A stretch of DNA of 64,000 nt. It comes from Onchocerca volvulus (taxonomy: Eukaryota; Nematoda; Chromadorea; Rhabditida; Onchocercidae). The notes under the pieces were generated by a model. The model did not search any database and was not told the DNA's origin. It worked only from the letters and a program-made list of their open reading frames with translations. The DNA lies in NCBI GenBank assembly GCA_000499405.2, contig HG738141.1, positions 804,171 to 868,170 of the forward strand. The letters run 5' to 3'. Every line of letters starts with the position of its first letter. The stretch's first letter is position 1. This document shows, piece after piece, positions 36,191-47,949 of this stretch. The translations under genes and the position numbers were made by a program.

Positions 36191-38313
36191 AAGTTGAATG
36201 AGAAAAGAATGCAACCATTCTGAATACAGCAAATTAAAAAAAAAAAAAATGATCAGGATGAAACTTGTTTTCCTAGTTTCTTTTTTTTTCTTTTTTTTTT
36301 ATTCTACTAAAGGTGAAATGAGAATACGAATCAATGATGACATCCAATATTATGAATTAGGAATTATCAAATTTCATGACACTTTCCTAAATCTTCACTT
36401 CAACAATCAACAATCTCTCTATCTTTGGATAAGTATTAGTATAAACAATTGTAAATTTATCGTAATTTAATAAACAATTCAATGTAAACAACTATTGTTT
36501 AACTGTAAACATTATATTGCAGATAAGCACAATAATATGATACAAATTCGAAAACAAAAGAAAAAAATCGAATCATTTATCAAACTTTTGATTTTTATAT
36601 AATTTTAATTTTATCTGAAAAAAGAAGATGCTTAGTTTTGGATTTTAGTCTCGATGATTCGAATAAAATGCTTAAAAATTTTTTTTAAAATTATTTTCCA
36701 TGATTTTTAACAATTTAAATTATCAAATATATAGATTATATGCATTAAATGTATAAATTCAAAAGTTGTCAGAATTCTGATAATAGGAGATCTTAGACAG
36801 TAGCATAATTTTTATGTAAAATATAAATTGAATTCATTAAAACAGTCCTCTTATTTGTCGTGAAAAGTTTTTTGTTGGAGATTGAAATTTGGTACAAATG
36901 ATTTTGTTGTGTAATGAAATCTTTTTTTGCGATGACGATTTTTATTTGTCGCAATTACGGTACACGGTGAGTTGATGAATGTGAATAATGCAACCGACCG
37001 ATAATTTGAACTTGAACTTTTTTTTTTGAAATTCTTTTTAATGGTGGGAAAGTTTTTTTGCAGTTTATTGATAGTTGAAATTGATGGAATTTGATGAAGT
37101 TTGGTAAGCATTTCTCATCGAATATCGAATCAAACATGAAAAAAATAAACAGGAAATTGAACTAAAAAATCACAACTTAACAAAAAAATAAACTCATAAG
37201 AAACAAAAAGAAAAAAAAACCATAATAAACGAAGAAGGAATCTCTTCAAACAGTAAATTTGTTTACCACATGTAAATTTTAGAAGATAAAACTTAACTAA
37301 CTAAAAATATTATAAATTTTAGTATAATTTTCAACATAATTTAAAGAGATTCATTCATTCATTTATTAACTTTTAACGAAAAAAGAAATAATTTATAATG
37401 TTTTAGCATATTAATTTATAATATGTTAATGTAAAAGGAATTGTTTACTCCATGTTACCATAGCAACAGCATTGTTTATAATATGTTAATTACAAAGCAA
37501 AGGTCAGAAATTTGTTTAAACCAAAATATTTCTATAATGCAAAGATTTTTGATTATTTCGTCATTTCCGTAGTTCAATAAAATATTTTAATTTTTGCGAC
37601 AATATTATATAATATTAACATTTCAATATTTATTGTTTTTTCTATTTTTTTTTTTTTTTAATTGAAAAATTTAACTTTCAAATAAATTATGATTCTATAA
37701 TATGAGTGATAATAATAATTCCTGATCAAAAAAGGTTGTATCATAATTAAATTTGTGCCACAATTACATGCATTTCTTGTTTATTTTTACTTTTATTTCC
37801 TTAAATAATAATTATTTTGTTAAATTTCAAATAATCATATATTAATAATATAGTTTAATGTTCGATACGAAAAGGTGTGAAATATGGATTTAACAATATT
37901 TGATTTAGTTTTGTTTGAAATACAAATGATAAATTTAACAAGATAATTTACATAAGCTAAATAAAAAGAACATTAGTAATAATTGAAAAATTATTACATG
38001 ATAATTATATTATAATTAATAAATTATTAGATAATGATAATTGGTTTCTAATATACACATTTTAATCCCGTCTTAAACATGTACAATTTCTTGAATAATA
38101 ATAATACATGAAATAATATTATATAAAAAAAGATCGAAATAATGATTATTTAGTCATTGGTGAAAAAATAAATTTTTGTGTATGATTACATACAAGTGAG
38201 AAAAATATTACAACATGATCTATTGAAATATTCAAAAAAAAAAAAAAAAAAAAGTATTATTTAACAGCAATGAATAAATTAACCATATATTTAATTGAAC
38301 TGCTATTTTGTAG

Positions 38314-38373
38314 GAAAACTTTTTTCCGGGATCCACTCAAAAGTGGCTGAAAAATCGACTTCGAAAACAAGGT
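38314..38373 (+). other. Possible isolated exon, unrecognised
   Basis: A 58- to 60-base stretch lies between TTTTGTAG and GTAGAC splice-like edges and reads STQKWLKNRLRKQ in one frame. The opposite strand is also open (YLVFEVDFSATFEWIPEKSF). No neighbouring exon was found for either. It may be a fragment of a decayed gene or repeat. Confidence 0.2.
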
Positions 38374-39761
38374 AGACATATTCAAAGCATACGATGATTC
38401 AAATCCGCTATTTTAAAATCGTTGAATACTAGAATTAGCATCTGCTGGAATCTCATAAAAAGCGTGAAAAAAAAAAATCAAAAAACTTATATCAATATTC
38501 GTACGAATTACGGATTTAGTTTTAGGATTTATTCGATTCTAAGATGGCAAGTGATGTTGTAAGTAATGTAAATTAGAAATTAATATTTAAAAACCTTCAC
38601 TTCAAGGTAAGTATTTTTACGTAATTTGAAGAAAAAAAAAAAAGTTGATGAAGCAATTGGTGAACTATGACGATAGGAAATGCTTTGAAACAGTTGATAA
38701 AATTTTCAAATAATATAAAAATTCCCGATGAATCAATTTCGCTTTCCAATCTTTTATTTGATATGATTCCAATAAATGCAATGAAAAATTACATTTTTGA
38801 ATGTTAAACAAAATACTTTTCTGTTGCTTTAGATAATTAGTAATTGCAGTATTTAAAATTACTTTTTTTCGTTTTTTTTTTGCCTTCACATTAGTATAAC
38901 TGCTGGCATTATTATTGTTTAAACTATCAAAATATTTTGCATGTTATTTTTGAAGAAAGAAATTAGTGTTTAAATACTTTCGAGTAAAATGTGTCGAACA
39001 TTAGATAGGAATTGTATGTCGAGAAAACATTTGTGTCAATCCATCAAATTTTGGTGATTTTTGATTCATTACAAAATCAGTTGAACACAAAAAAATACAT
39101 CACACAAAAAATGATCATTACCAACATTATCATATCATGTCTAGCAGTAATAAGAGGAATTTAATCAATCATAAAATTGATCAGACATTTTTCAGGTATA
39201 AAAATAATAGGATGAACATGATTTTTGCGAACAAAAAACATTGAAATTGATCCCAGAATCAAAACTACACATTAAAAAACATCAATGTATTTAAGACAAT
39301 TGATAAATTTTTGGACTTTTTTACTCAGAAAAAAAGAGTCTGGTTTTGAGTAACCAATGTTAGTACCAAATTCAGTCCAACCTATCAATAGTGTAATTGA
39401 TAAGTTCCGGATCAAAAATGAAAAATCGATGGAAAATCACCGGAATTAATATGATGTCAGACTCATTAACGAGAAATGAATCATTTTTGGAAATTAATTA
39501 AAACATTGAGTAAAGTTGAGCTTGATTACGATCAGCTGCGAATTTAATGAATGAAAAATTATTGATTAAATCCTTTTTAAATGCAATCAAGATTGATAAA
39601 TCACTGCTTGATTGCTCTGAGAGATAATTGGTTTATATATGCGTCAATCGTGGTTAATGCGATGATTAATGCTTCAATTTCAAACTTTTTATAAAAGTTG
39701 GTTTTTGGGCGAAGACTGTTTAGTGATTTCGACTGGCATTTTCATAAAATATAATTTACCC

Positions 39762-39908
39762 CCACTAACTGATGACCTTTCTAGCAAGAGGTCATCAATT
39801 AGTGGGATAAATTTATCAATCGTATCAACTTGGCATAACTGATGACCTTTCTAGCAAGAGGTCACCAGTTAGTGGGATAAAAAATTTATCAATCGTTTCA
39901 ACTTGGCA
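39762..39908. repeat. Two tandem ~70-bp units, each with a hairpin
   Basis: Each unit contains AACTGATGACCT, TTCTAGCAAG, and AGGTCANCANTTAGTGGG, followed by ATTTATCAATCG and CAACTTGGCA. In the first unit, CCCACTAACTGATGACCT can pair with AGGTCATCAATTAGTGGG over 18 positions with one C/A-type mismatch, around a 10-base loop. The second unit keeps a shorter stem of about 12. No coding frame is present. Confidence 0.8.
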
Positions 39909-41060
39909 AAAAGTAAGAGTATCCTTTTTTCTACATGCCAGATAACCTTCAATCTCAAATGCAGATGTTTTTTTAAAGTAAACCTGGTACCATTATCATC
40001 AGAAATATGCTCATCATAAATAATTGTACAGATGATATCGTATAAAAGATGCTTATAATGAATATCACTTAATTGGAAACAGAAAACTAGTTATTCAATT
40101 AGTTGTTTGTATTCAAAACATTTGGCATTATAAATTAGTCTTAATAAAAAGTACGGTATGAATTCGAATTTGTGTAATTAAGTACATTATTAATAATTAT
40201 TTATGCATGTTTCAAATATAAATTATCTAATTTCAAATTTTGAAATATATTTCAAATTGCTAGTTAAAGAGTTTCATAGCTTAATTCTGGATTTATTTTG
40301 TGATGAAGTTAACTATGTAAATAAAAATAAAAAATAAATTAAGTTACGTATACCATAATAATATAATAAAATAGATTTAAAAATAAATTTTTGCATATTA
40401 TTTGAATTAAAGATGACAAAGTGATAATAGCAATATTATGATTAGTGAAATTTTGTAATTTAATTTCCATAATATTTTAATTAAATTTATAAAACTTTTT
40501 TCAAATATGTTGAGCATATTTCCTTCATTCAATTCAAATTTATCATTATTACGAAACTTTTGCATTAATATTATTTTGATAGTTTATTAAATAATTTCAT
40601 GTCCTTAATTTCAAATATTATCAAACTTTGAGATATTGCAATTACGCTTTGTTATTCCTAAATTTATGTTACACATTTCTTTCGTCATATTTTATTTGTT
40701 TTAAACGTAGCAAGGAAATTATTATTACAACAAGTGATTACTTCGTTTAGATATAATTGGTCAAATATAATTCAATATTCTACAAAAATAATTAATTAAT
40801 TGAATTTAAAATACGAAACAATCTAAAAATAATACATCGTTCAAATATATTCTACATATAATTAATAAATATAATAAATGATATAATTTAAATACACCAC
40901 TTATCACCTATAATGAAATTTATTGATTATTCTTAATCTTTTTTAATATTTCATAGTTTTTTTTCTGATATTTGTATTAATCTTCTGTTGAAACTTAAAA
41001 TCGAAAGCTAGCTTTAATTAATTTCCACTTTTAATAGATATTTTTCACTTGCTTTATTAT

Positions 41061-41486
41061 TGTCGCTGAAATCGCGAGGAATACAAGAAAATAATTAAGG
41101 TCGCGCGCCAAAAAAGACGCGGTCTCATGCGCTAAAAACGGCGCTTTATTGTGGATTTCTAGCGAGATCCTTCCTCTATAAATAAGAAGAGGGTCTCGAC
41201 TATGGGTTCATTTTCGAAGCATATACTTCTGGAGTCGGTTGGATTATGATATCATTATGAAAATTGTCCTTTTGATGTTACTAGAATTGTATTGATCAAC
41301 TGATATTGTAATCGTTTCGTACGGGTTGTATCATCAGTTTACGTAATAAAGGTTTAATTACCCAAGTTTGAGGTTTCGAGAACAACACAACAAGAAAGAA
41401 CTCTCAGTAATTTTCACGTTTAAGAAGATCGAGAATCGAATCCAAGAACCCACAATTATTGTCACGGTCATAGAAGATCTGCGACA
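41061..41486 (+). repeat. BEL/Pao LTR, forward copy
   Basis: The LTR starts TGTCGC and ends GCGACA, a perfect 6-bp terminal inverted repeat. It is 426 bp long, with a TATA-like TATAAATAAG near 41180 and AATAAAGG near 41345 as polyadenylation signal. Four bases (ATTT) separate it from the TGG that begins the primer site. It is almost the same as 43111-43468 over the shared part. Confidence 0.9.
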
Positions 41487-41490
41487 ATTT

Positions 41491-41532
41491 TGGTCCAGCC
41501 AGCCGGATTCGAACCAGCGATCTAAGGATCTC
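41491..41532 (+). other. Extended primer-binding site complementary to tRNA-Tyr 3' half
   Basis: From TGGTCCAGCC through CTAAGGATCT the reverse complement reads as a tRNA 3' half: CCA end, discriminator A, a 7-base acceptor strand, a T arm GCTGG-TTCGAAT-CCGGC, the variable region, and the anticodon-stem 3' strand with AGA of the anticodon loop. The ATCCTTAG-TCGCTGGTTCGA-type pattern matches eukaryotic tRNA-Tyr. About 41 bases match, well over the usual 8-18 of a retroelement primer site. CCA is present, so it is not a tRNA gene. Confidence 0.7.
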
Positions 41533-41630
41533 GCTTGTCTTTTCTTTTCTCTTGGTCACCTCACTTTCAAGTTTTGTTTTGAGTTGATCTGAATAAGGCC
41601 TTACTTCTTCGTCGTTCGTTCCTTTCTTAA
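41533..41630. other. Junction between two inverted leader segments
   Basis: This is the spacer of a palindrome-like arrangement whose arms are LTR plus primer site (41061-41532 and 41631-42154). It is pyrimidine-rich on the left and has no open frame of note. Confidence 0.6.
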
Positions 41631-41673
41631 GATATCCTTAGGTCGCTTGTTTTGAATTTGGTTGGCTGGACCA
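41631..41673 (-). other. Inverted second primer-binding site, tRNA-Tyr-like
   Basis: Read on minus it begins TGGTCCAGCC, four bases (ATTT) after the end of the inverted LTR, and again extends through GCGACCTAAGGAT. It aligns along its full length with the site at 41491 but is more diverged in the T-arm region, with several A for G differences. Two independent leaders therefore carry the same extended tRNA complement. Confidence 0.65.
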
Positions 41674-41677
41674 AAAT

Positions 41678-42154
41678 TGTCGCAGATCTTCTATGACCGT
41701 GACAATAATTGTGGGTTCTTGGATTCTGTTCTCGATCTTCTTAACCGTGTAAATTATTGAGAGTTTTTTTCTTGTTGTGTTGTTCTCGAAACCTCAAACT
41801 TGGGTAATTAAACCTTTATTATAAAATATGATAACACAATACACTACAAATACAGCATCAATACAACCAATTGACCTCGCGGTAGCACATCCATTGACAA
41901 TGAATCTATAGTCAGGACCCTCTTCTTATTTATAGAGGGAGGATCCCGCTAGAATTTGGTCACAATAAGGCGCCATTTTTAGCGCCTGAGAGCACGTCTT
42001 TTTTTGGCGCGTAATCTTGACTACAATAAAAGAATAAAGTACAAAGTCATTTGACCTATAAACAAAGAAATATATCCACACAAACAAACCAGAGATACAT
42101 TTGGAAAACAAAGAAATCACTTCTTCTCTGGTACTCCTTGCGATTTCAGCGACA
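41678..42154 (-). repeat. BEL/Pao LTR, inverted and longer copy
   Basis: Bounded by TGTCGC on plus at 41678 and GCGACA ending at 42154, it reads in reverse as the same LTR family (CCTCAAACTTGGGTAATTAA is shared, complemented, with 41350). It is 477 bp because U3 near 42010-42130 carries extra sequence absent from the forward copies. It is more diverged from the two outer LTRs than they are from each other. Confidence 0.85.
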
Positions 42155-42200
42155 TGGTGGAGATATGGGGAATCGAACCCCAGCCCTCTTCCATGCCAAG
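42155..42200 (+). other. Extended primer-binding-site-like sequence, tRNA-Ala-like
   Basis: Immediately after GCGACA the plus strand reads TGGTGGAGATATGGGGAATC and on to CCATGCCAAG. The reverse complement folds as a tRNA 3' half: CCA, discriminator A, acceptor strand TATCTCC (with U70), a perfect T arm TGGGG-TTCGATT-CCCCA, and an anticodon-loop-like TTGGCAT. This resembles tRNA-Ala. It is directly fused to integrase coding sequence, so a large internal deletion followed it. Confidence 0.55.
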
Positions 42201-42216
42201 AAAAGGCAAGCGAGAT

Positions 42217-43090
42217 TATGCCAAAACCAAACGATGGGTAGCTTTGTTTACATGTTTGGCAACTAGAGCAGTGCGCGTTGAAGTAATGGAAATGATGTCT
42301 ACGCAACTAATGCGTACAAGCATTCAGAAGATTTATAAGCCGAAAAAAACAACCGAAACACATAATTTCCGACAATGCCAAGAATCTTATAGCAGCTTCT
42401 AAGGTACTTATAGAATTAAACGGAATTGGAGGCGAAACGTTGGAATGGGAATTCATTACTCCAGGCGCTCTTTTGCAGGGCGGCATTTATGAAAGAATGG
42501 TTGAAGTAGTTAAAAGGTCCTTAAGAAGAGCTATAGGCCCAAAGTGTCTTAACAATGCGGAGTTAACAACTCTGGTCACGGAACTTGAAGCAATAATCAA
42601 TGAAAGTCCTTTGGTAGATGTCGAGGAGATAGGCCTGGTGTTAAGACCTGAGGATTTCTTACATCCAAGCTCAGCTCGTGGAAAACAGTTAATAGAAGGG
42701 AAGAACTACAATAGAGATAATGCAACAGGCAGTATTGAAAATCTGCAAACAAAGGAATTGACACATCAATATGCGACTACATGCAAGAGATGGGTCACAT
42801 ATGGAAAATATGACGAAGAGAATATTTAGAAGAGTTAAGGAAACGAGCTCAACGTAAACACCGAGGACCTCGCAGCCGAATTCGACCAGAACCAGAATTA
42901 GATGAGCTGGTATTATTGAAAGGAGATTGTCCTAGGAATACTTGGAAAATGGGAAGAGTCCATAGACTCATCAGAGGTAAGAATGGTATTTGCCGATCAG
43001 CAGTTGTAAGAACAGCTAATGGAAACGAGCTATTGAGAGCAGTGGGACATCTCTATACTTTGGAGATCCCCGGCAGAGAACAAGGTCAAG
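42217..43090 (+). pseudogene. BE/Pao integrase C-terminal half and DUF5641 region, degenerate
   Basis: The fragment starts within the integrase core (KRWVALFTCLATRAVRVEV). It continues after a frameshift near 42300-42330 with the second catalytic Asp (IISDNAKNL) and the catalytic Glu (GGIYERMVEVVKRSL). It ends, after a further shift near 42827, with the C-terminal DUF5641-type domain (LDELVLLKGDCPRNTWKMGR, then RAVGHLYTLE). The first Asp of the DDE triad is missing. Compared with the first element in the window, this one retains the half of integrase that the other has lost. Confidence 0.85.
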
Positions 43091-43110
43091 AAGATCGCTC
43101 GCCTCGGGAG

Positions 43111-43468
43111 TGTCGCTGAAATCGCGAGGAATATAAGAACATAATTAAGGTCGCGCGCCAAAAAAGACGCACTCTCATGCGCTAAAAATGGCGCCTTATT
43201 GTGGATCAAATTCTAACGGGATCCTTCCTCTATAAATAAGAAGAGGGTCCCGACTATGGGTTCATTTTCGAAGGATATACTTCTGGAGTCGGTTGGATTA
43301 TGGTATCACGAAAATTGTCCTTTTGATGTCACTAGAATGGTATTGATCAGTTGATGTTGTAATTGTTTCGTACGGGTTGTATCATCAGTTTACGTAATAA
43401 AGGTTTAATTACCCAAGTTTGAAGTTTCGAGAACAACACAACAAGAAAGAACTCTCAATAATTTTCAC
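43111..43468 (+). repeat. BEL/Pao 3' LTR, truncated
   Basis: It starts TGTCGCTGAAATCGCG and follows the LTR at 41061 almost base for base to TTTTCAC at 43468, then stops. The last ~69 bases of the LTR (to GCGACA) are missing and unrelated AT-rich sequence follows. The upstream GCCTCGGGAG is a poor polypurine tract. Confidence 0.85.
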
Positions 43469-43647
43469 ATTTTTCTGGTATTGTTATTAACAAATTCCAA
43501 TTTTCAATATAATTCAAATTTATTAAAAAAAAAAGAGCAATTTTCAATGTATATATCGATGTGAATAATTTTGCATTCATAATATGTAATAATGATATAA
43601 CGATGTATTATTTGACAACACTTAATCATTGTTTAATTACTCGAATA

Positions 43648-46600
43648 CTACTTATCTTTTGCTAAACGATCATTAAATTTTTTCAAATATTTTTCATAAT
43701 CACGCCGAAATCGTCGAATAAATATATCTTGCGGCATTGATTTAGTTATTTGCAAATATTCGATAATACAAATATGCACATATAAATATTGCAATACTGA
43801 TTGTACCGAATGTAACCGTTGATGACGAAGTTCTTTAATAATCTATATGAACTATTCTTATTATTATTTATTATTATTATTATCATTAATTAATATTACT
43901 ACTGTTATTATTCATCAAATTAAATTTGATGAATATCAGCAATATTCAAATCTTTATGATAAATTCAAGAAATAATCGAAAAAAAAAATTCTTTTTTAAC
44001 TAACAATTTTTCCAAATCAAATAATTAGATATATAAATAACTTAAGTATCATATCACCAATAATTTATCTGATTACATTATAGTTTTCTGATTTGGATAA
44101 AATTCTAACTAATTTAGATTATATTTACATTTCTTCATCACTTTTCATTAAAATTGACCGATTTAAAATTGTCTGTTCGTTTAATTAACTAATTAGGTAA
44201 ACTATCTATGATTCCAATAAACTGAATCATTCCAATTAATGCTATGAGATAGTTTTATTATTTTCCCAATTTATTTCAGTTTTTGTTGATATTATATTTT
44301 ACATTATTTGATCATATATATAATATAACCATTAATTCTTTTATCTAATTTGATAAATCAATAAAAGTATTCATATTTATTAAATAATTAGTATAAAATA
44401 CTTTATATTATTTCCATTAAATGATTTCAAATTTCTCGAAAAAATTAAGTTTTTTTTTGTTCTTTTTTGAGTATTTGCCACGTTTCTATTTTTGAAGGAA
44501 TCGTATAATTAAAAAAAAGAAGCTAACATCAGGTAAAGAAAGGGTGCCTTCTTCATTAAGTCGATCTATCGCATAATCAACGGCGCAAAAAGTCCCGGTT
44601 CGACCGATACCTGCCGAACAATGTACGGCAATCGGTCCTTTTTCTTGCATTGTTTTTAATCTCATCATTAGCGCAATTAATGGTGCACCAGAACGTGGTG
44701 ATGAACGATCCGGCCAACTTGACCATCTGTAGTGATATACCTGGTGCTTATCAGCTCTGTAATATCTTCTCTATGATTATTTTGTTAAAGGTTAGTAATT
44801 GACTGAAGTAATCATAAATTCATAAAATTGAACAATAGAATATAATTTTTGAGAAATATAATTAAGCTCGAAAAAATTAGTCATAAATAAATTCTAATTA
44901 ATGTTGAGGATAATTTTATAATAATTTCAAAAGATATTCATGTATTTTCATAATATATCATCGAAATAAAGTTCAAAGGTTATATCATTAGTAAAAAAAT
45001 TATCTCAATCATACTCTAATCGTATGCTCATCTTTTGGCAGGTAATCTCTTCTAAATGTTCTTCATCACGTTCATTTTTCACCGTTATTCCACCAAATTG
45101 AATTTTTTCACCAGTTGTTAACGGATAATATTCGGCGCATTTTGATTCACCATCTTCAATAAAATCACATAACATAACGATCGCTTGTACTTCTTCCTGA
45201 AAAAAAAAAAAAATTGAAAGAAATGAAAGAAAAACCAAAAAAAACAAAAATGAATGAAATAATGAAAAATATTTCTATGCGAAATTATCTGCAAGCATTT
45301 TATTATTTTTTTTTTGATATAAATAGCTCATAAATTTGCAAAAAAAAGAAAAAAATTATATAAATGATAAATAAACAAGCGAATAGTTTACAATGTTAAT
45401 GCAATAATTTGTAAAGTTATTAAGAAAGAGGTATTTTATTAAATGTACCAAAGAAATTTATATAATTTAGATAATTCATTATCAGTTGTAAAATAATCTA
45501 AAAATTAACATTGATCAATTTGCACGAATCATTGCACAACTATAGTCATATGTGTCACTCAGATATTTCCAAGTTTTAAATATTCATTCACTCATCAAAA
45601 AATTGATTCATTTAAAATGAAAATCTCGAAAAAAAGATTAAAATGGATCGATTTATTAGGACCTTAAAAATCATCCACCAAAAATCTTCAATTGTTTCTT
45701 CGAGTGGACCTTGTGTACAAATATATCGCTTATTATTTGATAGTTGAACCCAATTAGCATGAATGTAATTATTATTCCTTGGCCGATCTTTCAAGATTAC
45801 CCGTGTTTTATCGAGACACATTACATCGGTATACCTTAAATAAGCGTAAAAATCGATATTATTTTTTGATAAAATATCAAAATCAAAAAATTTTTCATTT
45901 CAAATTAATTGAAATCAATTTTGGATCTATTATTCAATTATTTATTTTTTAACAATATATATTATATTACAATGAATTTAATATATATAATTGTAATATA
46001 ATAAAATAAAAATCACAACTTTTATAAAGAATTATGTCTAAAGCATCTGTATTGTTTTAATGCTATTTATTTCATTAAATACTAGTATTAAAAGCTATGA
46101 TTGAATTTTTGTTGATTATTTTAATTATTTTAAGAGAACGATAGAAGTGATCATTTTTATTTCGCAAAATTATTTAAATAATTAAAAGAAAGAGATAATC
46201 ATAATTATGAATGAATCTGCAATTCACCGATTTTTAGCAGGATATCGATCAAACATAATTGTTGTTATTTTAGGTGGTATAAATTTTCTGACAGACGCAA
46301 AATCCTTCAATATTGGTCGCAAGCCTTTACGACAAGTGGATTTGATCCATTCAATAGCATTATCTCCACTTTTTTCCGTAATAACTTGAATATCTTTCAC
46401 TCCTTAAAAATGTCATCTTTACCGTCAATTATTACAGGTAACAAATCCTTATCTTGTCTTCAACTTAAAATTTAGAGGATAAAAAAGAACCAAAAATTAA
46501 AATAAAAATTAAATTCAATTCTTACAAGCCCAGTATTTGAACTTCGATAGTGCAATATATTGATACTATCTATCAATTAAATTCAGACTTTAGCAGAATT

Positions 46601-47577
46601 AAAATTTTCCGAATTAATTGAAACAAATTGCATAAAAGACAGAAAGTATCATTCGAATTATCACCTGAATCGATATCAATATCTTTCTCCTTCATCATTT
46701 CATCCTTAATATATGTTTTTCCTTTTTTAGTTTCTTCTTTTGTCGTTTGTAATCTACCAAGCCTTTCTTTTGTTAACTGAAATTTAAATATCATATTAAA
46801 ATATTTTCAAATAATTTGCACATATTCATAAATTATTAATTACAATACTAAACATTGTTATTAGATAACTAATTAATCGATAATGACAATATAAGTATAA
46901 TATTACAAGTAATCGATAATAATATTATAATTAATTAGTCATTTTCTATACTAATGAATATTTCTACTTGAAAAATGATGGAAACATTGTAGAACTTACA
47001 CTTTTTTTTTTTCGACCTCTGAAAAATTTTATTCATTAATTTTTTAATTTTTCGGAACAAATTATGGAAGAAAAAAGAATTTTTCGATATTAATTTTATT
47101 AAATTTAATATAAAATTTTTTTAATGAAAAAAAAAACGATTTATTGCAAAATTAAATTTAAAAAAAAAAGTGAGATAAAAAAATGAAAATATTTTATGAA
47201 TACTTATTGTTGAAACAGCGATTATTATTACTGTTAAATACTTACGGTAAATGAGTCTTTCGATATTTTCCTGCTATAAATTATTTAAATTTTAACATTT
47301 TTTCTATCAATATTTTCGGTTTTTATTATCATTAGTATTATCTGTTATTATTAATATCATTATCATCATTTATTGTCATTATTATTTCAACTTTCTATCA
47401 TTATTTTTTGATAGAACATTTTATGGTTTATGATTTTTGAGCAGAATTGATAAAAAACTGGCAAAAAAAAATTTTTTTTAAACTTTAAAGTAGCCAAAAA
47501 AATAAAAAACTTATTTTTTGCTTTATATATTTAATCCGGCGAAAAAAATTGCTATAAGAATAAATGTATTCGGCATA

Positions 47578-47614
<37 letters not shown>

Positions 47615-47949
47615 TTGGATATAATTTTAAGATATGATAGATATTTACTATTTGAAATACCTATATGGGATTTGTACATATTTGCATAATCGCATAAGAA
47701 TTGGAAGAATTAAACGATGAATTAAAATTATCGGAAATGTTTTTTTCATAGAATATTTAAATTTTTTTTCATTTTCTCTTTCATTTGTTATGTTAGAAAG
47801 TGAAATAATTGTTACAGAATTGAAATAAATTTACAAATAATAATGAAAGAATAAATTTAAATTAATATAATTTAAATTAATATACCCTCTTCTTCGCATG
47901 TAACTAAATCGCTCTCTTCTTCCTTCGTCAGCTTGTGACGCGTTAAACC
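43648..47949 (-). CDS. Classical protein tyrosine phosphatase, nematode-type
   Basis: Exons 47949-47886, 47273-47246, 47018-47000, 46776-46665, 46402-46228, 45834-45663, 45196-45015, 44756-44528 and 43842-43648 keep phase throughout and encode at least 391 residues; the start exon is not fixed. A Lys/Glu-rich N-terminus precedes one PTP catalytic domain: KNRYTDVMCLD and YIHANWV, CTQGPLEETIEDFW, AIVMLC, the WPD loop (HYRWSSWPDRSSP), the P-loop HCSAGIGRTGT with catalytic Cys, and the Q-loop region VQSVLQY. It removes phosphate from tyrosines. No signal or membrane segment is visible, so it is probably cytosolic. The basic N-terminus plus single domain resembles the expanded nematode PTPs often expressed in the male germ line (inference). 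ATG at about 48112 is a possible start exon. Confidence 0.9.

Larger units (their letters stand above)
36191..41060. other. Mostly non-coding region with one unexplained island
   Basis: No gene could be assembled. Within it are a slightly G+C-richer island at 38310-38480 and a hairpin-bearing tandem repeat at 39760-39910, listed separately. A frame at 36198-36470 begins with a Phe run produced by poly-T and is not convincing. Confidence 0.4.
41061..43468 (+). mobile_element. Rearranged BEL/Pao element with three LTRs, one inverted
   Basis: Order on plus: LTR (41061-41486), primer site and leader, a second leader and primer site inverted, an inverted LTR (41678-42154), a tRNA-like primer site, an integrase fragment (42217-43090), and a 3'-truncated LTR (43111-43468). 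Gag, protease, RT and RNase H are missing. The outer LTRs are close relatives in U3, whereas the inverted LTR is longer and more diverged. The structure cannot transpose by itself. It may derive from self-integration, template switching or recombination between neighbouring copies. The flanking target-site duplication is unclear (ATTAT on the left). Confidence 0.85.

Noticed and set aside
36198..36470. Secreted small protein
   Set aside because: The hydrophobic stretch is a Phe run from poly-T and no further coding evidence is seen.
39762..39908. Hammerhead ribozyme because of CTGATGA
   Set aside because: The required GAAA after stem II is missing and the strands after CTGATGA pair through the would-be core.
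41491..41532. tRNA-Tyr gene
   Set aside because: Only the 3' half is present, CCA is encoded, and it lies at the primer-site position after an LTR.
42155..42200. tRNA-Ala gene
   Set aside because: No 5' half or D arm; it has an encoded CCA and lies directly after an LTR end.
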